Assembly (NCBI GenBank): GCA_038093975.1
Contig: JBBPTG010000108.1
Coordinates: 23,162 to 87,161 of the forward strand
Length of the DNA stretch: 64,000 bases
Direction of reading: 5' to 3'
Source: Chalciporus piperatus
Lineage: Eukaryota; Basidiomycota; Agaricomycetes; Boletales; Boletaceae
Shown: in pieces, positions 1 to 12,358 of the stretch
How positions within the stretch are numbered: position 1 is the first letter of the stretch
Layout of the letters: each line of letters opens with the position of its first letter
Made by a program: the position numbers and the translations under genes
The notes under the pieces: generated by a model
Seen by the model: only the letters and a program-made list of their open reading frames with translations
Told to the model about the DNA's origin: nothing
Databases searched by the model: none

Positions 1-228
1 TGGCATGCTGGCAAAGGTTGATAAAAAAAAGATATTTCATCACACAGCGTTTGAGGGCAGGTACAAGTGATGCGCAGAAATGGACATCGGGAAAACATAA
101 AAGCCGCCACTGGCAAGGGCAGCCATGACATTCAATTCAGTTGGCGATCACATGATAAGACAAAATGGAAACATAGCGTGCAACACAGTATGACGCTGAC
201 GACACCAATATCCCTCCACAAAACACTT
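1..228. other. Left edge of window, no gene seen
   Basis: This is the flank downstream of the FunK1 kinase stop codon. The short open frames here are shadows on both strands with no recognisable protein. It may hold the 3' untranslated region of the kinase. Confidence 0.5.
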
Positions 229-2898
229 CTAACGATGTTTCCTTCCCTCTGGAGAAGTCTGATACTTGGGGCGAGATTTGGGGCGAGTTGATGGTCCCGA
301 GCCAGTGGCGCCAGAACCCCGATGAGCAGCACCAGCAGCAGCACTTTGAGCCCGAGTTCGAGAGGGAGGGGTTTTCTGAGGCATGGTCGTTCCTGGTTGT
401 CCCATCCCTAAGGTCTCCTGTGGATCCGGAAGGGAGCGTTTGGAGCGCTTGGAGGCTGAGATGTTGTCAGAGACGTCAGCTGTGCGTTTGCTGCCCCTTG
501 AGGTAGTAGCTGCTCGCTCCGACCGAATGAACGCTCCATGCTGATCAAGGAGTGAAGACTGAATCCCGCCATGCTCATCAACCAGCTTTTGGTACCTCGT
601 GCGACCTTCTTGAATTTGTTCATCAGACGGTATGTCTTCTTTGGGACGGATGGCCTCACGAATCTTGTGAAGGACTTTGATGAACTTTGCGGCGGTGACG
701 CGTTCCGGCGGAACAGAGACAAGCTTCCCAGACTCATGACTCCAAGTCTTTTTGAAGTACCCAGCAAGCGTTTTCATGCCTTCAACAAAGGCGGCACCGC
801 TCTGACCGTTCGTCCAATAATTGCACATGCAGCCTAGCATGCCCTCGGGCATGCTGCTCTTCCACTCTGCGACCTCCGCTCGGCTGCAATCGTGAAAACC
901 AGGAGTGGCCCAAACAGGGACGCCATCGATGTTGGGGGAAGGATTAGCGGGTTTCCGTGTATGACCCACGAAGGGCTCATTCGATGCAACAGTCTGCTTC
1001 TGCCATGCTCGACGCTGGTTGAAAGGACCCTCCAAGTTGACCGCGGCGACCCAGATGACCCAAAACAATGACTCCAAGTCGTGGTGTATGTCGTGCGTCC
1101 TCTGTTTCTTCCGGTGGTTATCTGAGAGGAGTTCCCAAGACGTGTAAGGAAAAGTGCCCTGTGGAGAAGACACGATCAGAACTTTTTTTTCTACCCATCA
1201 AACAAGACGCTCACTGTCATTTCACCCTGTTGTTCCTTATCGATTGCCTTTGCAAGTTGGTCTTCACCATAACCCCAGTCGCCCAACATCCCAGCGCGCT
1301 TCATGTACCTTCCATCTTTGGGCCAGTCAGGCACCACACTCTTGGTATCAAGGTCTTGGACGACCATAAGGACATTGGTATCACTGCAATCACATTGCAG
1401 GATGCCCTTGCGGGTGCCATTGAAAAGACCTAGCACAAGCTGTCAGTAAAACATCTCTCATGAGGTTGGATGTACTTGCCTGTCGCCGCCCCCATAATCA
1501 CATTCAGGAACTCACGACGGCAAGAAAACCAAGCAAGCGGCGCCCCAATAGTATCGTAGACAATGCGGATGTGGATGCGAGGTCGGCTGACCAGGGAGGC
1601 AGTACCGAACCGACGAAGAATGTTGGCTGTGGAGTCCAAGGACGCTGCAGACACTGCGGACTCCGCGGAGTCTAGGGTCTGCACTGGCAAGTCGCCGGAC
1701 TGAGGCGCATCCGGCCCAGGGTTGTAACAGGTTGCTCGCTGGCTCACAAGGACAGTAGGGATGCCGGGGAGGTTCTTATTGGGGAATTTCTTCTCATTTT
1801 TCCACTGCTTGTCGAGCTGGTGGCAATCTGTGTGAATCATGAATTTGTCCTGCTCAAAGATGAGCTTGTCGTCTTTGCTTAGTTTGATACTAAGCGACCG
1901 CGTAGTGAGCAGCTTGTGTATGTCGATGTCATTGGTGAGGTTCTCCTCCATCCAGCAGTCCTTGAGGGCGCCCCATGAGGATGAGGCTGGTTTGCCAGTG
2001 GAGGGCTTGGAGGTCTTGGAGGTCTTGCAATACCAGACCTTGGTAGATTTGCTTTGCGTGGATAGGGAAACGAAGATGGGCTGGTTGGTTACTTCAATAG
2101 TGTACTTGTCCATCGTCAACTGCAAAGAACGCCCCTTGACCATGTAATCCACGCCGATACCAGTCCATGCCGGGGAACAGGATGTGAGGCCAAGCATGAT
2201 ACAGAGAAAATCTTCGGGGCGTGCATTGATATCGAGGTTGTCAGATATGACAGTGACTCCGCGAGCGTACAAGATGAGATTGAGAATTGTTCCGCAGAAA
2301 GTAAGGCCGATACAGAACCGGCGCGGAAGCTGCGCAGCGCTGATGAGCCCTAAGATCTCGTGGACTTGAGATGTGGCCTCCTTGAGGAGTTCCTCTGAGT
2401 ACGCATACTTGACTTCACAGGTGGTCTGCATGGAGCGGAAAGGGATGTGGCGGACTGCTTCGAAAGTATATGGGACCAAGATGACATCGGGTTTCCTAGT
2501 TCTTTCTGCTAGAGTTCGCGAGTGCTCGCGCCACAGGTAAGGTATAACAGGATGTTCAGCGCGGGTGTACGCATGTTCGGCCAGCTGACATCACCGCGCA
2601 TTAGTGGATCTGTGAATCCGACCATCTGATGGCTTACTTTATTGAAAAAATGAGCTGTGGCGTGTTCATCAGTCCAGCCCGCTTGCTTCTCCATGACCCA
2701 CTTGTTCGTCTTCCTGGAATAGAAACCCTCCTTGATCAGCAGATTAAAGGTAGCTTCGATGGCAGCTTTTGGAGTCAAGTCTGTGTCCGACTTGAAGTCT
2801 TTATGAAGAGAGTGGAAGGGAAAAAAGCGTGTGGCATCGACGCCGACTGCTTTGTTACAAAGTGGCAGCGACATCTGCAGTTTCGTGTGAGGGTCCAT
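229..2898 (-). CDS. FunK1-type fungal protein kinase, 4 exons
   Basis: Proposed exons are 2898-2638, 2584-1480, 1429-1215 and 1158-229; phases agree and give 836 residues. The family is recognised from RKPD near residue 118, a catalytic-loop equivalent GILQCDCSDTN near 460-475, DWG near 505, and the activation segment GTFPYTSWELL followed by HHDLESLFWVIW. FunK1 kinases form a large basidiomycete family of mostly unknown substrates. The usual HRD is QCD here and the usual DFD/DFG is DWG. The catalytic Asp is retained, but activity is uncertain. The last roughly 100 residues are a basic, low-complexity tail rich in Ser, Gly and Arg. The second intron (1430-1479) fits best as GC-AG (GCAAGT donor); the other two are GT-AG of 53 and 56 nt. 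The start is the first ATG upstream of the conserved region; an extra 5' exon is possible. Confidence 0.85.
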
Positions 2899-3638
2899 TA
2901 GGGATCGTGAAAGAGGATCATCCACAGGAGCGCTGTGGTTGTAGTGCGAGTTTCTCTACAGAGGACGCAGAAAAATAAGGAACTTTATTGTGAGGAGTGG
3001 TGATGAACGTTGAACTTGCATTTGTGACAGGCCTGTCCTGCGCCTTGGGACTACTCGAAAAGGGAATTGCGTATTTACGCAATTCCCTTTTCGAGTAGTA
3101 CAGCCATAGCTAGCCAACTGGCCATCATGATAATATTATATAAACCAGAAGACACCTAGTGCACTACCTACTCGACCATACTCAAGACATGTAGATCGAC
3201 GTCGCATCGACGATCGGAATCTATGGAGGACAGGGAAGTCACTACCAGACACAAATACACTGCACACGAGTACAAGACCCGGAGACGCAGAGGTGGACGA
3301 TCCACTGATCGAGGTATAAAAAGTGGAATGGAATGGAAACAGATGGGCACGCCGGATCAATGGGGAGGACCTAGGCGTGGGTATTATGGACTGAAATCGT
3401 ACATCGTGACTTGATCGTGACGTCCAACCTTGAAGGTGAGGAAGGAAAGAGACAAAACGGGGAATCGACAAAACAGACGAGAGATGGTAACACATACGGG
3501 CGACGGATTCGAACCATAAGCTGATAGCGACACATGCAGGAGAGAGAACAACACGACTAGACTTGACCTTGACACAGAACCGACACAAAACATTCACAGA
3601 ACGAGAGACAGCACGGGGGTACGAGATCATGCACACGA
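2899..3638. other. Intergenic stretch between FunK1 and forkhead genes
   Basis: No coding gene is supported. The stretch contains the perfect inverted repeat at 3050-3099. From about 3180 to 3600 it has a purine-rich plus strand that probably includes the forkhead 3' untranslated region. Open frames here are low-complexity and match nothing I know. Confidence 0.5.
3050..3099. repeat. Perfect 24-bp inverted repeat with 2-nt spacer
   Basis: The left arm at 3050-3073 is the exact reverse complement of the right arm at 3076-3099; the spacer is TT at 3074-3075. The outermost bases are ACTACTCG... and ...CGAGTAGT. No target-site duplication is obvious outside the arms. It could be a collapsed miniature inverted-repeat element, a palindromic protein site, or a transcribed hairpin or terminator downstream of a gene. 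Confidence 0.9.
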
Positions 3639-6225
3639 TCAGTACCACCTTGGTAGTTTACCTGGACTGGGCATATTCGGGCTCTCATACAACAACCCTC
3701 GTCGGTCAAACAGACCAGCAGGGCTCTCCAAGGCACCTCTGGCACCCAACCTAGCAAACTCCTCATCGAGCAATGCACTCGGATCATGCGGATCGAATAT
3801 CGGCCGCGCCCCAGGCGTACGGAACGGTGACTCCGCCGCCGAACCAGGAGTAGGGAAGACCAGCTTCTTCGGGGTAACAGGTGGGAAAAGCGTGGTGCCA
3901 ACGTCTTTATCGCGATGATGCGTGCGTTTGCGAGACGGTGTACGGATGTTTTCGGCATCAAATACGGCAGGGTTGATGCCATCGTCGGGGTTGAATGTCG
4001 AGTGAGGTGGCGGGTCGAGGTGGGTCTTGAAATGTGCAAGGCTGGCTTTGGGAGTCATGTGGAGGCCTTTGTGTGAGAGGGGTGTCCGGACTGGGGAAAG
4101 TTGGACTGTGCTGGTCGCGCCTCGGTTGCGAGGAGGCGTGCTCGGACGGTGTGGAGGGGTAGATTGGCGGGCAAGGGTTATTGTCGCGGGTTGTGAAACG
4201 GTAGGAGCAGGAGCAGGAGCAGTCTTCGTTCTGGATCTTGTGCGCCTATCGATGGTCGGGGACATTGGCATAGGTGGAAATGGACGCGATTTCTGGGAGA
4301 AAACAATCAGTAGGGGTGCTACGTGCTGTGCGCTCCCTTACCTTTGGTGGCGTCTCGGGTTGCGCAACGCTCTCCTTCTGCTTGCCCTTGTCAACCCGAG
4401 GTTCGTCAGGCAAAGCGAAACGAGGTTCGAGCTGTGGTGTTGTTTCGATTCGCGGATCGGCAACATTTTTCAGCGAATGGTCCTCTGAGGGAAGTTGTGG
4501 GCTAGAGGAACTATTATCGGGAATTAACTCAGGAAGAGATAAGGAGGGTGGTTCGGGCGAGGTCTGAGGCTCGTCTGAACTCTTGACTGCAGAAGACGGG
4601 GGAAGTGAAGAGCCCTCCGCAGCGCGAGAAGTAACGCGAGCATAATTGGATGATGGTGGAAGCGGGGGGAAGATGACCTCCGCTGGCAATTGAGCACAAT
4701 GCTCGTAGTACGGTTGATGATGAACCGAAGCAATTGGAGGAAAAAGGGGAACGAGGTGTGCGGCAGGAACGAGGGGAAGAAACATCTGGGCCGGAAAAAT
4801 CGGGGCTGCCAGGGGAGGTACCACGGGTGAGCTAGTCTCGGCGGAGGAGGAAGTGAGGTCCTTTTTCGCGCGTTTGATCTTCCGCCCCGACATGGCGTCT
4901 TCTGCAGGACGCTTCTTTGGCGGGGCTTTCTTAGCGGCAGCCTGTTTGTATTCTGCGCAGAATTCCTTCCTGAAGTTGCCATTCGCAAAGCATTCGAGAT
5001 CACAGTCCCATATCGCCCACAGGGTACGGCCAAGACTACGATCACGTGGCACTTTACGGAAACAGATGGTGGTGGAAAGGACATGGCGGATGGAGTTCAT
5101 CCAGGTCGTTTCGTTTCGCTGAAAATACGGATAAACGATCGTTATCCAGTCATAAATTTCTTGTAGAGTGAGCCTGTGCTCAGGGGAAGACAGGATCGCC
5201 TGACCGATGAGAGCGGCGTAGGAGAGCTCCGGTTTTTTCTTCGAATAAGGCCCGGGGGGAAGTGTGTAAGGTAAGTTGTCGTAGTCTTCTTCGTCTGGAA
5301 GTGGAGCCATTGGGCCTGGTGATGATACAAGATTGACGATGCGCTTCGTGGAGGGTGTCGCAAACGGAGATGAACGCGAGGGCGAAGAGGCAGGGAGTGT
5401 TGATTTGTAATAGTGGTTTGGGCGTGGAGTGAGGGGATCTGCATCCTGGTGCGAGGATTGTATGCTACCTGGACGAGAACGCGTCGGGGTGGGAGAGAGG
5501 GCGCGAGGAGAGAAGGTAGTCTATCAGGCAATGCGGGCGTCAATACAGTAAGAGAGATAGGAAACCATGAGAACGACCTTCTTAAGACGCGACGGGGGCT
5601 CTACGGAGTCGTAATCTCTGTAGTATTTTCTATGCTGTGGTGTCACGGGGGGAACGGGGGGAGGATCCTTCTGCGCATCCTGCTCTGGGGTAAATCGGGT
5701 ATCGTTGACGCGACAATGGGTTGCTCATACCTGTGGTGGTACACTACCCGATGAATCTGACTGATCCGAGTCTGGGGCGCGTCGAGAATCGCGTGATTGC
5801 ATGAATGCGTCGAGGCTGAAGGAGGCGCGCGCAGGGGATGGGGAAGGTGGGCGATCTTTGCTCTTTGCCTTCTTTTCGCGTTTTGCCTGGCGACTCTTCC
5901 TCTCGATGATCATTTCCATGCTGTCCATGTGCCTCAAGGGCATAGCGGGCTCGACGGGTTCTGATTTTACGGGTGTGGATGGGGGAGGTGTCTGGGAGTG
6001 ACTGGACGCGTTCTGTCGGGAAAGAGACCGCGTTCTGGCTAATCCTAGTACAGACATCACTGATTCTGTTGAATCTGCAGATAATGGATGGGTCGCGGAC
6101 AAGTCCTGCTGTGTGAGGAACTGTCGCATCTGGTCGCTATGTCGCAATAGATCATCTCTGGTGAGTCCTATCGACTGCAACACTTGAGAAATAGGTGAAA
6201 CTGGTTTCGCATGCGAGTCTGACAT
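3639..6225 (-). CDS. Forkhead-domain transcription factor, 3 exons
   Basis: Proposed exons are 6225-5731, 5520-4342 and 4292-3639; all junctions are phase 0, giving 775 residues. The forkhead domain lies near residues 261-345: KPELSYAALIGQAIL, LTLQEIYDWI, YPYFQRNETTWMNSIRH and GNFRKEF. This places it as a nuclear DNA-binding regulator. Exon 1 encodes a mostly disordered arm with a Lys/Arg-rich stretch (RKSRQAKREKKAKSK) that could be a nuclear localisation signal. The frame stays open upstream of the ATG at 5310 to the acceptor at 5521-5522 (residues such as TKRIVNLVSSPG), so that ATG is internal. The C-terminal half is rich in SP and TP dipeptides, suggesting phosphorylation. In the recognition helix the usual Asn or Ser of RH(N/S)LS is Val, which is unusual. 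Confidence 0.88.
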
Positions 6226-6397
6226 CGATCGAGAAAATAAAAGAAAAAGGAGAGAAAAGGAAAAAGAAATGAGCTCGTCGTCGTCCTCGATGTCGACGTA
6301 GTGAAAATGCAGCCTCTACGTGTCACGCTCCTAGTATGTGTCACACACCTGTCACTCACTCTCTTGTACTCAGAGTCGCCGCCAAGTGTGTCCAGCC
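6226..6397. promoter_or_regulatory. Divergent promoter, forkhead / AP-1 gamma
   Basis: Only 172 bp separate the two divergent start codons, so the core promoters of the forkhead gene (minus) and the gamma-adaptin gene (plus) must overlap or lie within the 5' leaders. I see no clear TATA box. This is an inference from geometry. Confidence 0.55.
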
Positions 6398-9300
6398 ATG
6401 GTGTACCACAATCTCAAAGGTGAGCTCGTCGCGCTCGACGTCCTACTCGCTGCTGACACTGTGAGACAGCCCTGATAAAAGGCATACGAGCATGCAAGGT
6501 TGGTTCTCTCATCACTGTCGTCCTCGTCGCTCACGCAGCTGACCCTACCCAGACAGTCGCAGACGAGCGGGCTCTCATCCAACAAGAATCGGCTGCCATT
6601 CGCGCATCGTTCAGAGAGGAGGACTCGTATGCCCGTCACCACAACATCGCAAAGCTGCTCTACATACACATGCTTGGATCACCAGCTCACTTTGGTCAGA
6701 TCGAATGTCTGACACTCGTCGCAAGTCCACGGTTCACCGATAAACGTCTCGGATACCTCGGAATCATGCTTCTCCTTGACGAAAATCAAGAAGTACTCAC
6801 ACTCGTCACAAACTCGCTTAAAAAGTTGGATCCATCTCCCATGTGTACATGTGGTGCTGACCAACCTCACTAGCGACTTGAATCATGCCAACATGTATGT
6901 TGTAGGCCTCGGTCTATGTACGTTTGCAAATATTGCATCCGAAGAAATGTCCAGGGATTTGGCCAACGAGATCGAGAAACTCCTCGGGTCGAGTAACGCT
7001 TATATTCGGAAAAAGGTATCGTCCCTTGCGTTTCTCTTCTACCCACTCTTGACCTCCTACTTGCGTAGGCTGCACTCTGCGCCTTGAGAATTATCAGAAA
7101 AGTTCCCGATCTCTCCGATCACTTCATCTCCAAGGCAAAGAACCTCCTCACGGATCGCAATCACGGCGTATTGCTAGCTGCTATCACCCTCGTCACTGAA
7201 ATGTGTGTGTTGGACGAAAACTGCTTGAATGAGTTCAGAAATGTCCGTGATCGGTTCCAATCTCTTGGCACATCCTCATCACACCGCACAGGTCGTCCCT
7301 CACCTCGTTCGTCACATGAAAGCACTGGTCACGACAGGATACAGCCCAGAACACGACGTATCAGGTATAACAGATCCTTTTTTGCAAGTAAAGGTCCTTC
7401 GGTTACTTCGGCTTCTCGGAAAGGGCGATGTCCGAGCAAGCGAATCAATGAATGATATCCTTGCCCAGGTAAGTGACCCTCCGTAACTGCCATTGGCAAG
7501 CAACCCACTCCTCCCTCAACCCAGGTTGCTACCAACACTGACTCCACGAAGAATGTCGGGAACTCCATTCTATACGAAACTGTTCTTACTGTCCTTGATA
7601 TAGAGGCGGATAGCGGTCTCCGTGTTATGGCTATCAACATCCTTGGTAAATTCCTAAGTAACCGCGATAACAACATTCGGTATGTATCTCAGCTCCTCCT
7701 CCCCGATCTCACTTTTCATTCGCAACCTTGAAGGTATGTCGCTCTCAACACCCTCAACAAAGTCGTGTCTATGGACACCAATGCTGTTCAACGCCATCGG
7801 AACATTATCCTCGACTGTCTCCGAGACGGTGACATCTCCATCCGCCGTCGTGCTCTTGAGCTTTCCTACGCGCTCATTAACGAACAGAATGTCCGCATTC
7901 TCGTTCGGGAGCTCCTTGCATTCCTCGAGGTCGCCGACGATGAGTTCAAGACTGGTATGACAACTCAAATATCGCTTGCTGCCGAACGATTCGCTCCTAA
8001 CAAGAGATGGCATATCGACACCGTGTTGAGAACGTTGAAGCTCGTGAGCACATTTTATGGCACTATTGTGCGCATAACTTGACCGGTCACAGGCTGGGAA
8101 CTTCGTCCGAGAGGAGATACTGTCAGCATTCATCCGTCTTGTCGCGCATACCCCCGAGTTGCAAGCCTACACCGCATCCAAACTGTACACCGCCCTTCAG
8201 GCTGACCTCTCGCAGGAGTCACTCACTCTTGCAGCCGTCTGGGTGATTGGGGAGTATAGCGAGATTCTCGTCGAAGGTGGTATCATTGATGAAGACCAAC
8301 CGAAGCGCGTAAGCTTCGATCCTTGCATATGATTGGGCTCCTCTCATCCTCTTCTTTTACAGGTAACCGACAAGGAGATCCTTGACCTCGTCCTCTCCAC
8401 CCTCGACTCGCCTTATGCTAACAACCTCATACGCCAGTTCGTCTTTGGTGCCATCACGAAGATGGCATCACGTCATACCACCAGTGCACCTCAACAAGAA
8501 CGGATCGCTGAAGTACTTTCTCAGTACACAACTAATCCCGAACTAGAGTTGCAACAACGGGCTGTGGAGTATGGGAATCTGTTCACGTTGGGTGACCTCA
8601 AGGTCGGTGTGCTTGAGCGGATGCCACCTCCGGAACTCAAGGCGACTGTTATGGGTGTTGGTATGTCTTGGTTTTTGTTTTGTCCTGTGCGGGTTATTCA
8701 TGACGTCTCTAGTCAGTGAGAACAAGCCGGTGGGCTCGACCAGAGGAGGCAAAGACGCGCGTTTGTTCTATATCTTATTGGTTTCATACTGACAACCCAT
8801 CAGGGCGACCTCATTGGAGACGACATCGTTTCGCCTACACCTCAAGTCAACGGACAACCAGCTCAGAGCAGCCACGACCTCCTCGCTGAAATCTTTGGAA
8901 GCAGCACGCCCACCAGTTCATCCGCCTCACCTCAACTCGCCTCCTCGGTCTCCCCGCAACCGCAAAAGAACAACATACAAGACATCCTCGGACTCTTCGA
9001 TGCATCTCCCAATCCTGCGGGATCACCTGCACCTGGTCCATCATCAACACCGTCTCTCATCGCAACGCCTCAAATGCAATCACAACCACAACAGCAACCA
9101 TCTACGGCATCCCGGTTGACGGCTTACACCGCATATGATAAGAACGAACTCAAGATCACGTTGACACCGCAGACGTCTGCTGCGCGTCCTGGTGTTGTGA
9201 ATGTCACGGCGCGTTTCCAGATGTTGGGTACGACCCCAGTTTCGGGGCTCCATTTCCAGGCTGCTGTTCCCAAGGTGCGTCCAGAGAATAGGTGGTAACG

Positions 9301-9603
9301 CGATGATAATTGACGAGGCGTTTGGTGTATAGTCGCAACAGTTGCAGATGCTTCCAATGTCAAATCCCGACGTCCAGCCTGGGGCAACGGAGACTCAACA
9401 GATGCGAGTGATTGCTCCCCCTGGGGTGAGTCAAATCAAATCCGACCCATCTGTTCACTTGCATGTAAACGACGCACTGACGCATGTCCCTCAAGTCGAA
9501 CGTGCGGCTACGACTACGAGTATCATATACGCTTGTTGGACAAGCGGTCCAGGATCAGGTCGATTTTGCAGGATTTCCTCCTGGACTGACTGGCACTGCC
9601 TGA
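6398..9603 (+). CDS. APL4: AP-1 complex subunit gamma (gamma-adaptin), 14 exons
   Basis: Large subunit of the clathrin adaptor AP-1, which sorts cargo at the trans-Golgi and endosomes. Proposed exons: 6398-6419, 6470-6498, 6553-6824, 6874-7015, 7069-7242, 7292-7468, 7525-7679, 7734-8043, 8093-8308, 8363-8660, 8713-8729, 8804-9274, 9333-9425 and 9496-9603. Phases agree and give 827 residues, normal for the family. The alpha-helical trunk is clear ([48 protein letters not shown]). A hinge with DLLAEIFG and DILGLFD acidic-hydrophobic motifs follows. The appendage (ear) domain starts near residue 709 ([12 protein letters not shown]) and ends [12 protein letters not shown]. The first two exons (22 and 29 nt) and the 17-nt eleventh are very small; the eleventh and its 74-nt intron are the least certain part. 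Confidence 0.95.
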
Positions 9604-9846
9604 TTTTGGCGTGCTGTTGTGTGGATGTATAGTACCGTACTTATTATGAGATCTACGTGAATGTCCTCTTTTCTCCTCTTCGTTTTCATGATCAGATTGG
9701 ATGGTGAGGTTCGGTATGGCTGTGCTAAATAACCCCTGTCAGCCGTCGTTGTGTCAGCCTCCTGCTACTCACTCGTTTCGTAGACTTTGCCAGGTTCCCT
9801 TCCACTTTCACGTCGTTCTCGAACTCGAGTCGTTCCAAGAAGAATT
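9604..9846 (+). promoter_or_regulatory. Promoter interval of the Gin4-like kinase
   Basis: A 243-bp gap separates the AP-1 gamma stop from the kinase start, both on the plus strand. It must hold the 3' end of one gene and the promoter of the other. A pyrimidine-rich stretch (9660-9690) is visible, but I see no named motif. Confidence 0.4.
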
Positions 9847-12358
9847 ATGAGCGACGATTATCCAAGACTACCACGCAAGAATCGAGGCGAGGATGACCCG
9901 AAGATGATAGGTCTCTGGAAGGTGGGCAGGACGATCGGCAAGGGTAGCTCAGGTATGTCTCCCCATCTTCAAAGACGATCATCTATTGACCAAAACATCC
10001 CCAACTACCCACTTTCGCCCATTTCCAGGTCGCGTTCGCATCGCGCGACACGCCAAGACAGGTCAATACGCCGCCGTCAAGATTGTCTCCAAACACCTCC
10101 TCCTCAATTCCACCACCCGTCCCGCCGACACCGCCGAACACATGCTCCTCAGTATCGAACGCGAAATCGTCATCATGAAACTCATCTCCCATCCCAACAT
10201 CATGCGTCTCTACGACGTCTGGGAAACCTCTTCCGAACTCTACCTCATCCTCGAATACGTCGAAGGTGGCGAACTCTTCGACTACCTCTGTACAAAAGGC
10301 CGATTGGTACCTGAGGAGGCGAGAGGGTATTTCCAACAGATCATCAAGGCGGTGGATTACTGTCATCGATTCGGTGTCGCCCATCGGGATTTGAAACCGG
10401 AGAATTTGTTGATGGATAAGGAGAGGAACATCAAGGTGGCCGATTTTGGAATGGCGGCGTGGCAAGCTGGGGCGAGGGGTGGGCTTTTGCAGACGGCGTG
10501 TGGGAGTCCGCATTATGCAGCGCCGGAGGTCGTTGCGGGGCGTGCTTATGATGGACGGGCGGCGGATATTTGGTCGTGCGGGGTTATCCTGTATGCGCTT
10601 TTGGCAGGTCGACTGCCGTTTGACGATGAAGACCTTGGGACGTTGCTTGACAAGGTGAAGAGTGGAAAGTACGAGATGCCTACCGGGATAGAGCCGGACG
10701 CGCAGGATCTTATCAAGCGGATGCTCGAACATGACGCCGAACGACGTATAACGATGGCAGACATCGTTTCCCACCCATTCGTCGTTGCAGGCCCATCCAT
10801 CCCCGTGAACCGCGATATGCCGGATCTGGACACACTCGCAAAGCCTGTGGGCGCGAACGAGATCGACCAGGACATCTTTGCGAACTTGCAGACGTTGTGG
10901 CATGGCACGCCCGAACAGGACATCCGGGACGCACTCGCGAGCGAGGAACCGAATTGGCACAAGGGCGTGTATCATCTGTTGGTGCGCTATCGCAACGAGC
11001 GGTTGGAAAATTATGATGAAGAGGAAGAGGCGATGTCGAGGGTTGCGGCGAGGAGGAAGAGCAGGAAGGGGGCTTCGCAGCCGGGTGAGGGTGGGGAGCG
11101 TCAGGGTATGGTGCGGACGACGTCACAAGCCACCGATTTGGGACGCTCGCCATCGATGTTACCACCTCGTGCGGCACCACCAACACCTCGCAGAGCTGGA
11201 CGGAGGAACATCGAGGATGAATACTCGCATTTGGGTGCTCCGCATATCAAGTTGCACGAGCCTACGCCACCGCGTCCAATACTGGGTACAAGTGCTATGG
11301 CTGCGAGTGCGCATTCGCCAACACCCTCACGGTATTCGTCTACCTCGCCACTGTCTCCGAATCTCCCTGCACTCACGGTGCCGGATGTCAAAGACGACAA
11401 AATGCAGCAGTTCTTTCAGCAGATCGTGGACCATCTCAACGCAATGGAAATACGCGCTGGCATGGCACCTGCGTCGCCACATATGCGGACCTCACCGATG
11501 ACTACACCGGTTAGTCCCGATTTTTCGAGGCAATGGCCACAGGTGCATGGTATCAGCGCACTATCGCAAGGCACGTCTGCGTATAGAGAGCCGCTATCGC
11601 CCGCGCTCCGTGGTGTCCTTTCGAATGATGAGGCCATGCGCCACGAAGAATTACTCCACCGCGGCCAGTTCGGAGAGCTGGACAAAGAAAATGCAGGTTA
11701 CCTGGGTTCGAGCGTGCAGGGCGTCATGAAGAAGTCATCGTTGCGGACAAACGACCTGGGATCACGAAAGCCCGCTCTGCGCGTACAAATTGTGGAGCCT
11801 TCGCCTAGGAAACTGAAACGGAAGAAAAGCATCAGTGTAGAGACCCCGGTCTCGACGCCCACGATGTCGGTATCCCCTGCCTGGTCGGACAGCTCATTCA
11901 CTCTGCCATCGACACCGCGTCGACGATGGCTCGGAAGCGTGTTCAAGTTCAAGCCTGCAACACACCAGTTGCTCTCTATTCATGACACGTTCACGTCCCT
12001 GGAGGAGTGTCGGAGATTACTTGTTGGAATTGGGGCAAAAGTCACGTCCACTCACGGGGAAGGAAACGGCGTTCTCAAGTGCCGATTTGACGATACAAAG
12101 GATCCTCTGGGCATTCCGTCGGTGATCAAGGCAGTCCGGTTTAGGGTGGAAGCGCGGGATACGAGCATTCAACAAGCGCGTGCGGGGTTCATGGTTGTGA
12201 TGCAATTGATCCAGGAGAAGGGGGCGTCATCGAGCTTCCAATTCATTTGCCAGAGGTTGAGGAACGTTTGGGAGCTAGACCTTGTGAGGCCGTCGATGAG
12301 GGTGCATAGTCCGACGTTTAGTCCTGCGATGACGGATGGACGTTTAGTCCTGCGATGA
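9847..12358 (+). CDS. Gin4/Nim1-type (CAMKL) Ser/Thr protein kinase with KA1-like C-terminus
   Basis: Exons 9847-9952 and 10029-12358 give 811 residues. The kinase domain has the glycine loop IGKGSSGRVRIA (about 29-40), VKIVSK with the ATP-binding Lys, HRDLKPENLL near 153, DFGMA near 173 and APEV. The long middle is disordered with many SP/TP sites. Near residues 670-790 is a region resembling the KA1 membrane/septin-binding module of Gin4, Hsl1 and Kcc4 (VIKAVRFRVEARDTSI, FQFICQRLRNVWELDL). These kinases act at the septin ring and relieve Wee1 inhibition, coupling morphogenesis to mitosis. The present stop codon is created by a 26-bp tandem duplication (12315-12366). Without it the frame would read on to end GAPIGYPD. 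Confidence 0.93.

Noticed and set aside
3420..3560. A TTCGAATC-containing stretch on the minus strand that resembles a tRNA T-loop
   Set aside because: The T-stem does not pair and no matching acceptor stem, D-arm or anticodon arm can be drawn.
3136..3648. A 170-codon minus-strand frame downstream of the forkhead exons
   Set aside because: Low-complexity Ser/Arg/Val composition from a pyrimidine-rich strand; the forkhead gene has a proper stop at 3639 and this is more likely its 3' untranslated region.
9983..10975. A 330-codon minus-strand frame opposite the kinase domain
   Set aside because: It is an antisense shadow of the well-conserved kinase exon and has no domain of its own.
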